A stretch of DNA of 44,567 bases from Clostridiales bacterium DTU083 (lineage in GTDB: Bacteria; Bacillota; Clostridia; Caldicoprobacterales; DTU083), in assembly GCA_001512915.1 (NCBI GenBank), contig LFTC01000064.1, positions 1 to 44,567 of the forward strand, read 5' to 3'. The notes beneath the pieces were generated by a model that made no database searches, was not told the origin of the DNA, and worked only from the letters and a program-made list of their open reading frames with translations. Positions 19,886 through 30,400 of this stretch are shown here, piece after piece. Numbering within the stretch: position 1 is the first letter of the stretch; every line of letters begins with the position of its first letter. Made by a program: the position numbers and the translations under genes.

Positions 19886-20587
19886 ATGGCTGTTGTAACA
19901 ATGAAGCAGCTGCTGGAAGCAGGCGTGCATTTTGGGCATCAGACCCGCAGATGGAATCCTAAAATGGCTCCTTACATCTTTACGGATCGTAACGGCATAT
20001 ACATCATTGATTTACAGAAAACCGTAAAGAAAATGGAGGAGGCCTATAATTTCGTCCGCGATCTGTCCGCAGCCAACGAAAGTATCTTAATGATAGGCAC
20101 TAAAAAGCAAGCGCAGGAATCTATTGAAGCTGAAGCAAAACGCTGCGGTGCTTATTATGTTACTCATCGTTGGCTTGGAGGCATGCTTACCAATTTCAAA
20201 ACCATCCGCCAGCGCATAGATCGCTTGAATGAGCTGGAGGAAATGGAAACAAGTGGTGCCTTTGATGTGCTGCCCAAGAAAGAAGTAATCAAACTTCGGC
20301 TGGAAAAAGAGAAGCTGGAAAAAAACTTGGGCGGAATTCGTGAAATGAAAAAGCTTCCAGGTGCTATTTTTGTGGTCGATCCCAGAAAGGAACGCATTGC
20401 TATTGCAGAAGCCAGGAAGCTGGGTATTCCGATAATTGCCATTGTGGATACCAATTGCGATCCTGATGAGGTTGATTATGTTATCCCCGGCAATGACGAT
20501 GCAATACGTGCAATCAAATTGTTTGCATCAAAAATCGCTGATGCAGTTCTGGAAGGCCGTCAAGGCGAACAGATCAGTGAAGAATAA
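19886..20587 (+). CDS. rpsB: 30S ribosomal protein S2
   Basis: [49 protein letters not shown] at 19886 after GAGGAGGTG. Confidence 0.97.
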   Translation: MAVVTMKQLLEAGVHFGHQTRRWNPKMAPYIFTDRNGIYIIDLQKTVKKMEEAYNFVRDLSAANESILMIGTKKQAQESIEAEAKRCGAYYVTHRWLGGMLTNFKTIRQRIDRLNELEEMETSGAFDVLPKKEVIKLRLEKEKLEKNLGGIREMKKLPGAIFVVDPRKERIAIAEARKLGIPIIAIVDTNCDPDEVDYVIPGNDDAIRAIKLFASKIADAVLEGRQGEQISEE

Positions 20588-20604
20588 TTGGAGTAATAAA
20601 AGGG

Positions 20605-20645
20605 GGGAAGAACAGGGGAGGCAACACTCCTATTCTTCCCTTTTT
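20605..20645 (+). terminator. Intrinsic terminator between rpsB and tsf
   Basis: GGGAAGAA...GGAG/CTCC...TTCTTCCC followed by TTTTT. Confidence 0.85.
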
Positions 20646-20705
20646 ATGATTAATTAGAAAAGAGACAGAGTCATTGTTTTTATGTAGAAAAGGAGGAATA
20701 AGTTC

Positions 20706-21353
20706 ATGATCTCTGCATCCATGGTAAAAGAATTAAGACAAATGACCGGTGCCGGCATGATGGATTGCAAACGAGCATTGCAGGAAACTAACGGTGATAT
20801 GGATAAAGCAGTGGAGCTTTTAAGAGAAAAAGGTCTTGCTGCAGCTGCAAAAAAGGCTGGAAGAATTGCAGCAGAGGGAATTGTAGATTCCTATATTCAT
20901 ATGGGCGGCAAGATTGGTGTGCTGGTTGAAGTCAATTGTGAAACGGATTTCGTAGCAAAAACAGATGAATTCAAGGCCTTTGTCAGGGATATAGCAATGC
21001 ATATTGCAGCTGCAAATCCTCAATATTTGTCAAAGGAAGATGTTCCGGAAGATGTGATAGCTAAAGAGAAAGAAATTCTGAAAGCACAGGCTTTAAATGA
21101 AGGAAAGCCGGAGAAAATTGCAGAAAAGATTGTTGAAGGCCGGATAGAGAAATACTTTAAGGAAGTATGCCTGCTTGAACAACCATTCGTTAAGGATCCG
21201 GATAAAAGCATTCAGGATTATGTGAATGAGCAGATAGCCACCATAGGTGAAAAAATCAGCATTCGACGTTTTGTTCGCTATCAGATGGGCGAAGGCTTAG
21301 AAAAGAGACAGGATAATTTTGCAGAAGAAGTTATGAGTCAGATGAAGGGTTAA
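20706..21353 (+). CDS. tsf: Elongation factor Ts
   Basis: [64 protein letters not shown]. Confidence 0.97.
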   Translation: MISASMVKELRQMTGAGMMDCKRALQETNGDMDKAVELLREKGLAAAAKKAGRIAAEGIVDSYIHMGGKIGVLVEVNCETDFVAKTDEFKAFVRDIAMHIAAANPQYLSKEDVPEDVIAKEKEILKAQALNEGKPEKIAEKIVEGRIEKYFKEVCLLEQPFVKDPDKSIQDYVNEQIATIGEKISIRRFVRYQMGEGLEKRQDNFAEEVMSQMKG

Positions 21354-21362
21354 AAAAATAAA

Positions 21363-21392
21363 GGGGAACACTTTTTGTGTTTCTCTTTTTTT
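21363..21392 (+). terminator. Intrinsic terminator between tsf and pyrH
   Basis: GGGGAACAC-TTTTT-GTGTTTCTC (two G-U pairs) followed by TTTTTTT. Confidence 0.75.
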
Positions 21393-21394
21393 GA

Positions 21395-22141
<747 letters not shown>

Positions 22142-22144
22142 ACC

Positions 22145-22699
22145 ATGAATGAAGTGTTCAAAGAAGCAAGAACAAAAATGGGAAAGACATTGCAAGTTCT
22201 GAAATCAGATCTTGCCAGCATTCGTGCCGGCCGGGCAAATCCCCATATTCTTGACAAAATAATGGTGGATTATTACGGCACACCTACCCCTGTCAACCAG
22301 GTAGGCAACATATCCTCGCCTGAGCCCAGGCTATTGGTAATTTCTCCTTGGGAGCCCAGTATGATCCCGGTAATAGAAAAAGAAATCATGAAATCTGATA
22401 TCGGCATTACTCCTACCAATGACGGCAAGGTTATCAGGCTTGTGTTTCCTGAGCTGACAGAAGAAAGAAGAAAAGAATTAGTTAAACTGGTTAACAAATA
22501 TGGAGAGGAATCTAAGATAGCTATCCGTTCTATCAGACGGGACGCTAATGATACATTGAAAAAAATGAGAAAAGCAAATGAAATAACTGAAGATGAACAA
22601 AGAATCGGCGAGAATGAAATACAATCCATAACTGATGAACACATCAAGCAAATAGATGAGATAGTAAAAGAAAAGGAAAAGGAGATTATGGAGTTCTGA
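22145..22699 (+). CDS. frr: Ribosome recycling factor
   Basis: [35 protein letters not shown]...[33 protein letters not shown]. Confidence 0.97.
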   Translation: MNEVFKEARTKMGKTLQVLKSDLASIRAGRANPHILDKIMVDYYGTPTPVNQVGNISSPEPRLLVISPWEPSMIPVIEKEIMKSDIGITPTNDGKVIRLVFPELTEERRKELVKLVNKYGEESKIAIRSIRRDANDTLKKMRKANEITEDEQRIGENEIQSITDEHIKQIDEIVKEKEKEIMEF

Positions 22700-22911
22700 T
22701 GCCGAAGAACTTTATAGGTATGATTCCGGATGAAGCTTTAAAAATAATACAAACTAATTACCCGAGTGTATCATGCAGTATACGCACTTATTTACCTCCC
22801 AAGTATAAAATGGATAGGAACTCCAATGTTACTTTCCGCATTGTAAGGCAGAAACAAACAGGAGATAATCAGCTTGAATTTATTATTTCTCCATTTATAC
22901 ATAATGAATGA
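22699..22911 (+). CDS. Small uncharacterised protein (70 aa), translationally coupled to frr
   Basis: Stop/start overlap TGATG with frr; same strand, between frr and uppS; sequence [70 protein letters not shown]. Confidence 0.7.
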   Translation: MPKNFIGMIPDEALKIIQTNYPSVSCSIRTYLPPKYKMDRNSNVTFRIVRQKQTGDNQLEFIISPFIHNE

Positions 22912-22912
22912 G

Positions 22913-22938
22913 AAAAGCAGCGTTCAGGCTGCTTTTTC
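22913..22938 (+). terminator. Intrinsic terminator between the 70-aa ORF and uppS
   Basis: AAAAGCAGC-GTTCAG-GCTGCTTTTT. Confidence 0.75.
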
Positions 22939-22985
22939 AAATAATATGAAACATGCTCTTTTAAACTTTTTTAAGGACGTGTGTT

Positions 22986-23780
22986 ATGAGCTGGAAGAAA
23001 TTCTTCAATTTCAAAAAAGAAAAAACAGAAGCGGAGCTTCTAAAAGCAGTAACTGCAAGGCCGATTCCTGAGCACATAGCTATTATTATGGATGGGAACG
23101 GGCGTTGGGCAACTGCACGCAACCTGCCCAGAACTGCCGGCCACAGGCAGGGAGTTGAGGTTCTGCGCGAAATAATTGAAACTGCTGTAAAATTGAAAAT
23201 AGCTCATCTCACCCTCTATGCATTTTCGACCGAAAACTGGAAAAGGCCGGAATCTGAAGTGAGAGCCCTCATGTCATTAATGGTTGAATTTCTTCAAAAA
23301 GAAATCAAAACCCTTCATGAAAACAATATAAGGATAAATATGTTAGGAGAAATACAAGGCCTGCCTTATGATGCCGCTCAAGAAATTAAGAAAAGCATGG
23401 AACTGACTAAAAATAATACAGGTCTTCAGGTGAATATTGCCATAAATTATGGCAGCCGTGCTGAAATTATCAGAGCGGTGAAAAAAATTGCCCAGGATAT
23501 TGCTCAGAACAGGCTATCGCCTGATGAAATAAGCGAAGACCTGTTCACCCAATACCTGGAGACAAAGGGAATTCCAGATCCTGACCTTATGATACGCACT
23601 GGGGGAGAATTCAGACTGAGCAATTTTCTTTTATATCAATCTGCATATACGGAACTATTATTTACAGATAAAAGGTTATTATGGCCGGATTTTAGCAGCC
23701 GCAAGTTTCTCAAAGCAATTCTTGAATACCAGAACAGGGTGCGCAGATTTGGAGGAATTGATGAACAAGAAGGTGTTTAG
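22986..23780 (+). CDS. uppS: Isoprenyl (undecaprenyl) diphosphate synthase
   Basis: HIAIIMDGNGRWATARNLPRTAGHRQGVEVLREI; LTLYAFSTENWKRP; PDLMIRTGGEFRLSNFLLYQSAYTEL. Confidence 0.96.
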   Translation: MSWKKFFNFKKEKTEAELLKAVTARPIPEHIAIIMDGNGRWATARNLPRTAGHRQGVEVLREIIETAVKLKIAHLTLYAFSTENWKRPESEVRALMSLMVEFLQKEIKTLHENNIRINMLGEIQGLPYDAAQEIKKSMELTKNNTGLQVNIAINYGSRAEIIRAVKKIAQDIAQNRLSPDEISEDLFTQYLETKGIPDPDLMIRTGGEFRLSNFLLYQSAYTELLFTDKRLLWPDFSSRKFLKAILEYQNRVRRFGGIDEQEGV

Positions 23781-24587
23781 GTGTTAAATGTGAGAGTATT
23801 ATCAGCGGTAATAGCGATTATAGCCTTAATATTGATTTTCTGGATTGGCGGTTTCTTAATTGATTTAGTTTTGATAATAATAGCATTGATTGGAACCAGA
23901 GAAGTATATAATGCATTTGTGAATAGAGGAATGCATCCGAGCAAGTTGGCAGGATATACAGCTGTAATATTGTTTTATGTGCAGAATCTTTTGGCTAATG
24001 GCAAATATGATTTCTTATATATCCTAATTGCTACACTGCTTATTCTGTCAATGAGTATTTGGAAATCACCAGCAGATTTTGCAAATGTAGCGGTTACTAT
24101 GCTGGGTATATTTTATCCGGGTATTCTTCTTGGTGTGGTTCAACTTATGAAAGAAGCCGCTATAGTGCATCCTTATTATTTAATATACTTATCTCTTACC
24201 GCAGCTTATGCCACAGATACTTTTGCTTTCTTTGTTGGAAGCGCCCTGGGAAAGAAAAAGCTATGCCCTGATATCAGCCCAAATAAGACCGTTGAAGGCA
24301 GCATTGGCGGGCTGGCAGGCGGAATATTTGCGGTTATATTGCTTGGAATCGCGTTAAATTGGGTATACAATATAAATGTAAACTTGATTCATTATGCATT
24401 TATTGGATTGTTAGGAGGGATCTTCTCGCAACTAGGAGATTTGACAGCATCATCAATTAAGCGTTATTGTGATATAAAGGATTTTGGCAGGATAATACCT
24501 GGACATGGCGGCATAATGGATAGAATTGACAGCTTGCTGTTTGTGCTGCCTGTCGTATATCTATATTCCCAGCTGTTCTTGAGTTGA
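23781..24587 (+). CDS. cdsA: Phosphatidate cytidylyltransferase
   Basis: Multi-TM; TDTFAFFVGSALGKKKLCPDISPNKTVEGSIGGLAGG ... SQLGDLTASSIKRYCDIKDFGRIIPGHGGIMDRIDSLLF signature. Confidence 0.95.
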   Translation: MLNVRVLSAVIAIIALILIFWIGGFLIDLVLIIIALIGTREVYNAFVNRGMHPSKLAGYTAVILFYVQNLLANGKYDFLYILIATLLILSMSIWKSPADFANVAVTMLGIFYPGILLGVVQLMKEAAIVHPYYLIYLSLTAAYATDTFAFFVGSALGKKKLCPDISPNKTVEGSIGGLAGGIFAVILLGIALNWVYNINVNLIHYAFIGLLGGIFSQLGDLTASSIKRYCDIKDFGRIIPGHGGIMDRIDSLLFVLPVVYLYSQLFLS

Positions 24588-24604
24588 CAGAAAGGTGAGT
24601 ATTA

Positions 24605-25753
24605 TTGAAAAAAATTGCTATACTGGGTTCAACCGGCTCTATTGGAACACAGGCTCTTGAGATTTTGAGCCGTTATCCTCAATATGAGTTTATAGCATTG
24701 TCGGCAAACAATAACATTGATATATTAGAAAAGCAGGCATTAAAATACCGGCCCGCAAAAGTCGCTGTGGTAAATCAGCAAAAAGCAGATGTTTTAAGGC
24801 AAAGGCTGCCGGATGAAATATCGGTGATGTCTGGCAAAGAATCTCTGGCGGAATTAGCTGCTTTGCCAGAAATAGATATAGTATTGGTATCAGTAGTTGG
24901 AATATCCGGGCTGGAAGCAACTTTGGCAGCACTGAAAGCAGGAAAAGTCGTAGCTTTGGCTAACAAGGAGACTTTGGTTGCAGGCGGAGCAATAGTGATG
25001 GATGCAGCAAAGCGATATGGCGGAAAAATTTTGCCGGTAGACAGTGAACATTCTGCTATTTTTCAATGTTTGCAGGGCACCGAAGAAAAAAGTGAAATAA
25101 AAAAAATATTTTTAACTGCATCCGGAGGCCCCTTCCGAGGCTATACGTTAAATGAACTTGAAAAGGTAACTTTAGAGGATGCATTGAAGCATCCTCGTTG
25201 GGATATGGGCAGAAAGGTCACCATAGACAGTGCAACCCTTATGAATAAGGGCCTGGAAATTGTAGAGGCTAAATGGCTTTTTGATCTGGAATTGAATCAG
25301 ATAGAAGTGCTGATACATCCTCAAAGCATTGTTCATTCTATGGTGCAATTTATTGATAACTCGGTGCTGGCTCAACTGGGAGCAACTGATATGAGGCTTC
25401 CCATACTTTATGCCTTCAGCTGGCCCAACAGATTCAAGGCTGATTTGCCGGAACTTGATTTTTTAAAGTTAGGAAGTCTGGATTTTGAAGAACCGGACAC
25501 TGAAACGTTTCCATGCTTAAATTTGGCTTATGAAGCTTTGCGAATCGGCGGCACCATGCCAGCTGTGCTTAATGCTGCTAATGAAGTAGCTGTTGAAATG
25601 TTTCTTAAGGAATCCATACGTTTTATCGATATACCAGCCTTAGTGGAGAAGGCAATGGGGTATCATCGTGCTATATACAATCCGACTCTTGAAGATATAC
25701 TCCTGGTGGATCAGGAAACCAGAGATCGAATAAAGAAGGATGAAGTCAAATGA
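24605..25753 (+). CDS. dxr: 1-deoxy-D-xylulose 5-phosphate reductoisomerase
   Basis: IAILGSTGSIGTQALEILSRYP; ALANKETLVAGG; PVDSEHSAIFQCL; KHPRWDMGRKVTIDSATLMNKGLE. Confidence 0.97.
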   Translation: MKKIAILGSTGSIGTQALEILSRYPQYEFIALSANNNIDILEKQALKYRPAKVAVVNQQKADVLRQRLPDEISVMSGKESLAELAALPEIDIVLVSVVGISGLEATLAALKAGKVVALANKETLVAGGAIVMDAAKRYGGKILPVDSEHSAIFQCLQGTEEKSEIKKIFLTASGGPFRGYTLNELEKVTLEDALKHPRWDMGRKVTIDSATLMNKGLEIVEAKWLFDLELNQIEVLIHPQSIVHSMVQFIDNSVLAQLGATDMRLPILYAFSWPNRFKADLPELDFLKLGSLDFEEPDTETFPCLNLAYEALRIGGTMPAVLNAANEVAVEMFLKESIRFIDIPALVEKAMGYHRAIYNPTLEDILLVDQETRDRIKKDEVK

Positions 25754-26784
25754 CAACTATTTTAGTGGCACTGTTGTTTTTCAGCGTTTTTATAATGATA
25801 CATGAATTGGGTCATTTTTTAGCTGCCAGAGCAGTTGGAATCCATGCAGCGGAATTCTCAATAGGCATGGGTCCCCGGCTTATTAAAATTTCTGGCAAAG
25901 AAACTGAATATTCGCTTAGAGCTTTGCCGATTGGAGGATATGTCCGCTTTCTGGGTGAGGATGAATCCAGTAATGACCCCAAAGCCTTTAACAACGCTAA
26001 GGTATGGAAGCGGTTTTTGGTAATAGCAGCAGGTCCTGTGATGAATATGCTGCTTGCAGTGCTCCTATTAAGCATTCTGTTTATTTCATTCGGACTTCAT
26101 GTATCCAATCAGCCTGTAATCGACAGCCTGATCTCAGGCTATCCGGCTGAACAGGCAGGGCTGCAGGAAGGGGACCGGATCGTAGGAATAGGAGATGAAG
26201 ATCTAAGTGGTTTGGAAGATGCTGAAGCTGTGCTCCGCATACAGGAATTCATAAGTGAAAACGGCCCTAAACCTTTTACTATCACTGTACAACGCGGGAA
26301 TCAAATTGTCAGTTATGACCTAATCCCTAGTTATAATTCTGAAAATGATATATGGCAGGTCGGTTTTTATTTTAAACCTAATATAAAAAGATTTGGCTTT
26401 TTTGAAGCAATTGGCACATCATTTGTTGAAGTATTCCGCATAACAGGACAAATGCTGGTTATGTTAAAAGATCTTATCTTTTCCGGACGGGGATTAGGGG
26501 ATGTAATGGGCCCGATAGGCATTGTAAGCGAGATAGGCAGAGCTGCTCAAGCAGGAGTTCAGCGCTTATTGCAACTTGGAATTATTATTACTTTAAACCT
26601 GAGCATAATGAACTTGATACCTTTTCCGGCTCTGGATGGTGGACGGTTGCTGCTGCTGGCTGTTGAAGGACTTAGAGGAAAACCTATTGACAGGGAAAAA
26701 GAAGGATACTTTCACTTGGTAGGATTTGTATTGTTAATGATCTTAATGATTATTGTCACATATAAGGATATACTTAGAATATAA
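25750..26784 (+). CDS. rseP: RIP metalloprotease RseP (site-2 protease)
   Basis: HELGH motif (MIHELGHFLAARAVGI), PDZ domain (GYPAEQAGLQEGDRIVGIG), NLIPFPALDGGRLLLL. Confidence 0.95.
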   Translation: MTTILVALLFFSVFIMIHELGHFLAARAVGIHAAEFSIGMGPRLIKISGKETEYSLRALPIGGYVRFLGEDESSNDPKAFNNAKVWKRFLVIAAGPVMNMLLAVLLLSILFISFGLHVSNQPVIDSLISGYPAEQAGLQEGDRIVGIGDEDLSGLEDAEAVLRIQEFISENGPKPFTITVQRGNQIVSYDLIPSYNSENDIWQVGFYFKPNIKRFGFFEAIGTSFVEVFRITGQMLVMLKDLIFSGRGLGDVMGPIGIVSEIGRAAQAGVQRLLQLGIIITLNLSIMNLIPFPALDGGRLLLLAVEGLRGKPIDREKEGYFHLVGFVLLMILMIIVTYKDILRI

Positions 26785-26818
26785 CCAAAGATTAGATTCC
26801 GCCTGAAGCAGGGGTTGG

Positions 26819-27457
26819 ATGCTGTTGAAAGTTTCCATAATTATTCCGGCTTTTAATGAGAGTAAGAATATTTCACAAGTTCTGGAACCGATTCAAAGTT
26901 TACGGGATGATTATGAAATTCTGGTTGTAAATGATGGCTCTGAAGATAATACGTCTGAAGTAGTTCGGTCATTTGACATAAGTATTATCGATTTGACTGA
27001 AAACCGAGGTAAAAGCTATGCCATGTGGACAGGCCTGAAACATACCAAAGGGCATATAGTTCTTTTTTTGGATGCGGATTTAATAGGATTAAAGCCTGTC
27101 CATATAGAGAATCTGGTTGCGCCTGTAGTTAAAGACATGGCCGATATGACTGTAGGCATCTTTTATTCCGGAAGGAACATAACCGATTTAGCACAGAAAC
27201 TTATGCCTTTTTTATCAGGTCAGCGCTGTGTTAAAAGGGAAATTCTAGATAAGCTGGATAGTAAAGAATGGTTTTCCGGTTTTGGCATCGAAGTTGCCCT
27301 TACCAGATACGCTAAAGAACATAAATTGAGAATACAGGAAGTTCCTTTGTTCAATGTAACTCATTCTCTTAAGGAAGAAAAGATGGGTCTGACTAAAGGA
27401 ATGAAAGCGCGTCTTAAAATGTATTGGGAAATAACAAAGGAAATTAAAAAAGTTTGA
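26819..27457 (+). CDS. Family 2 glycosyltransferase
   Basis: VSIIIPAFNESKNISQVLEPIQ...EILVVNDGSEDNTSEVVRSF...GKSYAMWTGLKHTKGHIVLFLDADL GT-A fold signatures. Confidence 0.85.
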   Translation: MLLKVSIIIPAFNESKNISQVLEPIQSLRDDYEILVVNDGSEDNTSEVVRSFDISIIDLTENRGKSYAMWTGLKHTKGHIVLFLDADLIGLKPVHIENLVAPVVKDMADMTVGIFYSGRNITDLAQKLMPFLSGQRCVKREILDKLDSKEWFSGFGIEVALTRYAKEHKLRIQEVPLFNVTHSLKEEKMGLTKGMKARLKMYWEITKEIKKV

Positions 27458-27492
27458 CACAAGCATGTTACTGCATTTAGGGGGATAATGTA

Positions 27493-30400
27493 ATGGCTAA
27501 ACAGAAGTCTGATGATTCCCTTAAGTCTTGGTTTGATATAATTTATAAGGAGCCGAGTCTTAAGGGAATTAATTTGGATATAGAAAAAACTCTGGTATAT
27601 AGAAAAAGCAGGAAATGGGAAATTTTTTTAAGTGCATCTCAATACATACCGCACCAAACAGTTATCAGTTTGCAAAAAAAGCTGCGTAATAAATTCTCTG
27701 ATATTGACCAAATAAAGCTTAGATTTACATTTAAAATGAGTCTGGAAGCTATTAAAGATAATTTTGAGTTGATATGGAAAGATTTGCTGGAATTAATAAA
27801 AAAAGAAATACCTTCATCTACTTGGTTAACTTCGTGCAGCTGGAAATGGGAAGAGAATTCTTTGAAGATCAGAACAGACCTGCCTTCAACAATGGATTTG
27901 GCCGCTTACAGGGAAATCCCCGGTAGAATTGAGGAATGGTTTGGAGATGTTTTTGGTCAAAAAATAAGAGTTAATATAATAACGAACAATAATAACACAG
28001 CAGTTACAAAAGAATATTTTATAGAAAAAGATATGGAAGAGCAGAAACTAATTAAACAGGTTGCAGGGCAAACTGCCATGGCAAATCAAAGTCACAGAGA
28101 TGAAAAAGAGCACAGGACTAACAAGGTTATTCTGGGACGAGCTGTAAAGGATGATCCTGAGCCTATTGATAACCTGCGTGAAGACAGCGGAAGGGTTTCT
28201 ATAGAAGCATGCATTTTTGATATGGAGACCAGGCAGCTGCGAGGCGGAAAATACTTGATCTCAATGGATGTAACGGATTATACCAGTTCCATAACGGTTA
28301 AGGTTTTTGCTAGTCCCGATAAGTCAGAATCTATATTAAACAGTCTGAATATAGATCAATGGTATAGGATCCGGGGTGAATGCCAATATGATATATATCA
28401 AAAAGAAATTGTCCTTATAGCCACTGATATAAATGCCGTTGATTCAAAAACGCGAATGGATACATCACCTGATAAGAGAATTGAGCTCCATGCACACACC
28501 CATATGAGTGCTATGGATGGAGTTGTTTCAGCCAAGGCATTGGTGGAAAGAGCTGCCAAATGGGGGCATTCAGCTATTGCTATAACAGACCATGGGGTGG
28601 TTCAGGCATTTCCGGAAGCCTATCAGGCAGGAAAAAAATATGGAATAAAAGTAATATTTGGTATAGAAGCATATTTGATTAATGATTGCATTCCCATTAT
28701 ACAATACAGTCGAAGCTATAGTTTTGATGATGCTTATGTTGTGCTGGACATTGAAACCACTGGGTTGGATGCCGTAAATAATGAAATCATAGAAATTGGA
28801 GCAATAAAGATTCATAATAGAAAAATAATAGATTCCTTTAACAGTTTCGTTGCGCCAGTAAATTCTATACCTGCTCATATAACCAAATTAACAGGCATTA
28901 CACAGGATATGGTTAAAGATGCACCTGCTATAAAAACCGTATTACCCGAATTTTTCGATTTCTGCGGTGATGCAGCGTTAGCTGCTCATAATGCTTCCTT
29001 TGATATTAATTTTATTTTACAAAAAGCTAAGCCTTTGGGCCTGGCTTTTCATCAACCTATTATTGATACCCTGGCTTTGTCCAGAGAAATGCTCCCGGAG
29101 CTTAAGCGGTATAAATTAAATCTGGTAGCAGAACATTTGGGTATTCCGCTGGATAACCATCACAGAGCAGTAGATGATGCAAAGGCAGCGGGTGAAATTA
29201 TGCTTAAGCTTTTTGATATGTTGGAAAAGCAGGACGTATCCAATCTTGAAGACGTTAATGCTTTATTCCGCAATAGAAGAAACCTAAACGGGCTGCACAG
29301 CTACCACGCTATAATACTGGTCAAAAATTCCATTGGGCTGAAGAATTTATATAAACTGGTTTCAATGTCTCATTTGGAATACTATTATAGAAGGCCGAGA
29401 ATTCCCAAGAGTTTGCTGGCTCAGTACAGGGAAGGCTTGATAATAGGCTCAGCATGCGAAGCGGGCGAACTCTATCAGGCTGTAATTAAAAACCAGCCTG
29501 ATGATGAAATCGGTGCTATTGTAGATTTCTATGATTATTTGGAAATACAGCCTGCAGGCAACAATCAACATTTAATCCGTAATGGGCAAGTTTTGGATGA
29601 AGAAGGTTTAAGGGAAATAAACAGGCGCATTGTAGCACTGGGCGAAAAACATAATAAAAAAGTAGTAGCTGCTTGTGACGTCCACTTTTTAGATCCACAG
29701 GATGAATATTTTCGCCGCATACTGATGAGCGGGCAAAAATATGAGGATGCAGACATCCAGCCCCCATTATATTTCAGAACAACTGAAGAAATGCTGGAAG
29801 AATTCTCATATTTAGGCAGGGAAACAGCCCGCCGGGTAGTAATTGAAGCTCCTCGCAGCATAGCTGATGATATAGAAGATATCAAGCCTATTCCGGATAA
29901 ACTATTTGCACCTGAAATTCCAGGCGCTGAAGAAGAAATCCGTTCTATGACAATGGAAAAGGCTTATTCCATATACGGGAAACCATTGCCTGATATAGTT
30001 AAAAAAAGGTTGGATAAGGAATTAAATTCAATCATTGGAAACGGCTATGCTGTATTATATTTAATTGCCCATAAGCTGGTAAAGAAATCCAACCAGGATG
30101 GATATTTGGTTGGCTCCAGAGGTTCTGTCGGCTCTTCTTTAGTTGCCACCATGACCGGTATTACGGAGGTAAATCCGTTGCCTCCCCACTACTACTGCAA
30201 AAAATGTAAAACTTCTGATTTTGATGTGGATTCAGAGAAGTATGGATGCGGCGCAGATCTCCCCGATAAAATATGTCCTAAATGCGGAGCCGAATATGAA
30301 AAAGACGGTTTCGACATACCTTTTGAAGTATTTTTGGGATTCAAGGGTGATAAGGTCCCGGATATTGATCTAAATTTTTCCGGTGAATATCAGCCTATAG

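Noticed and set aside
22874-23071. 65-aa plus-strand ORF overlapping the 70-aa ORF and uppS
   Set aside because: Overlaps both neighbours out of frame, runs through the terminator at 22913-22938, and has no recognisable content.
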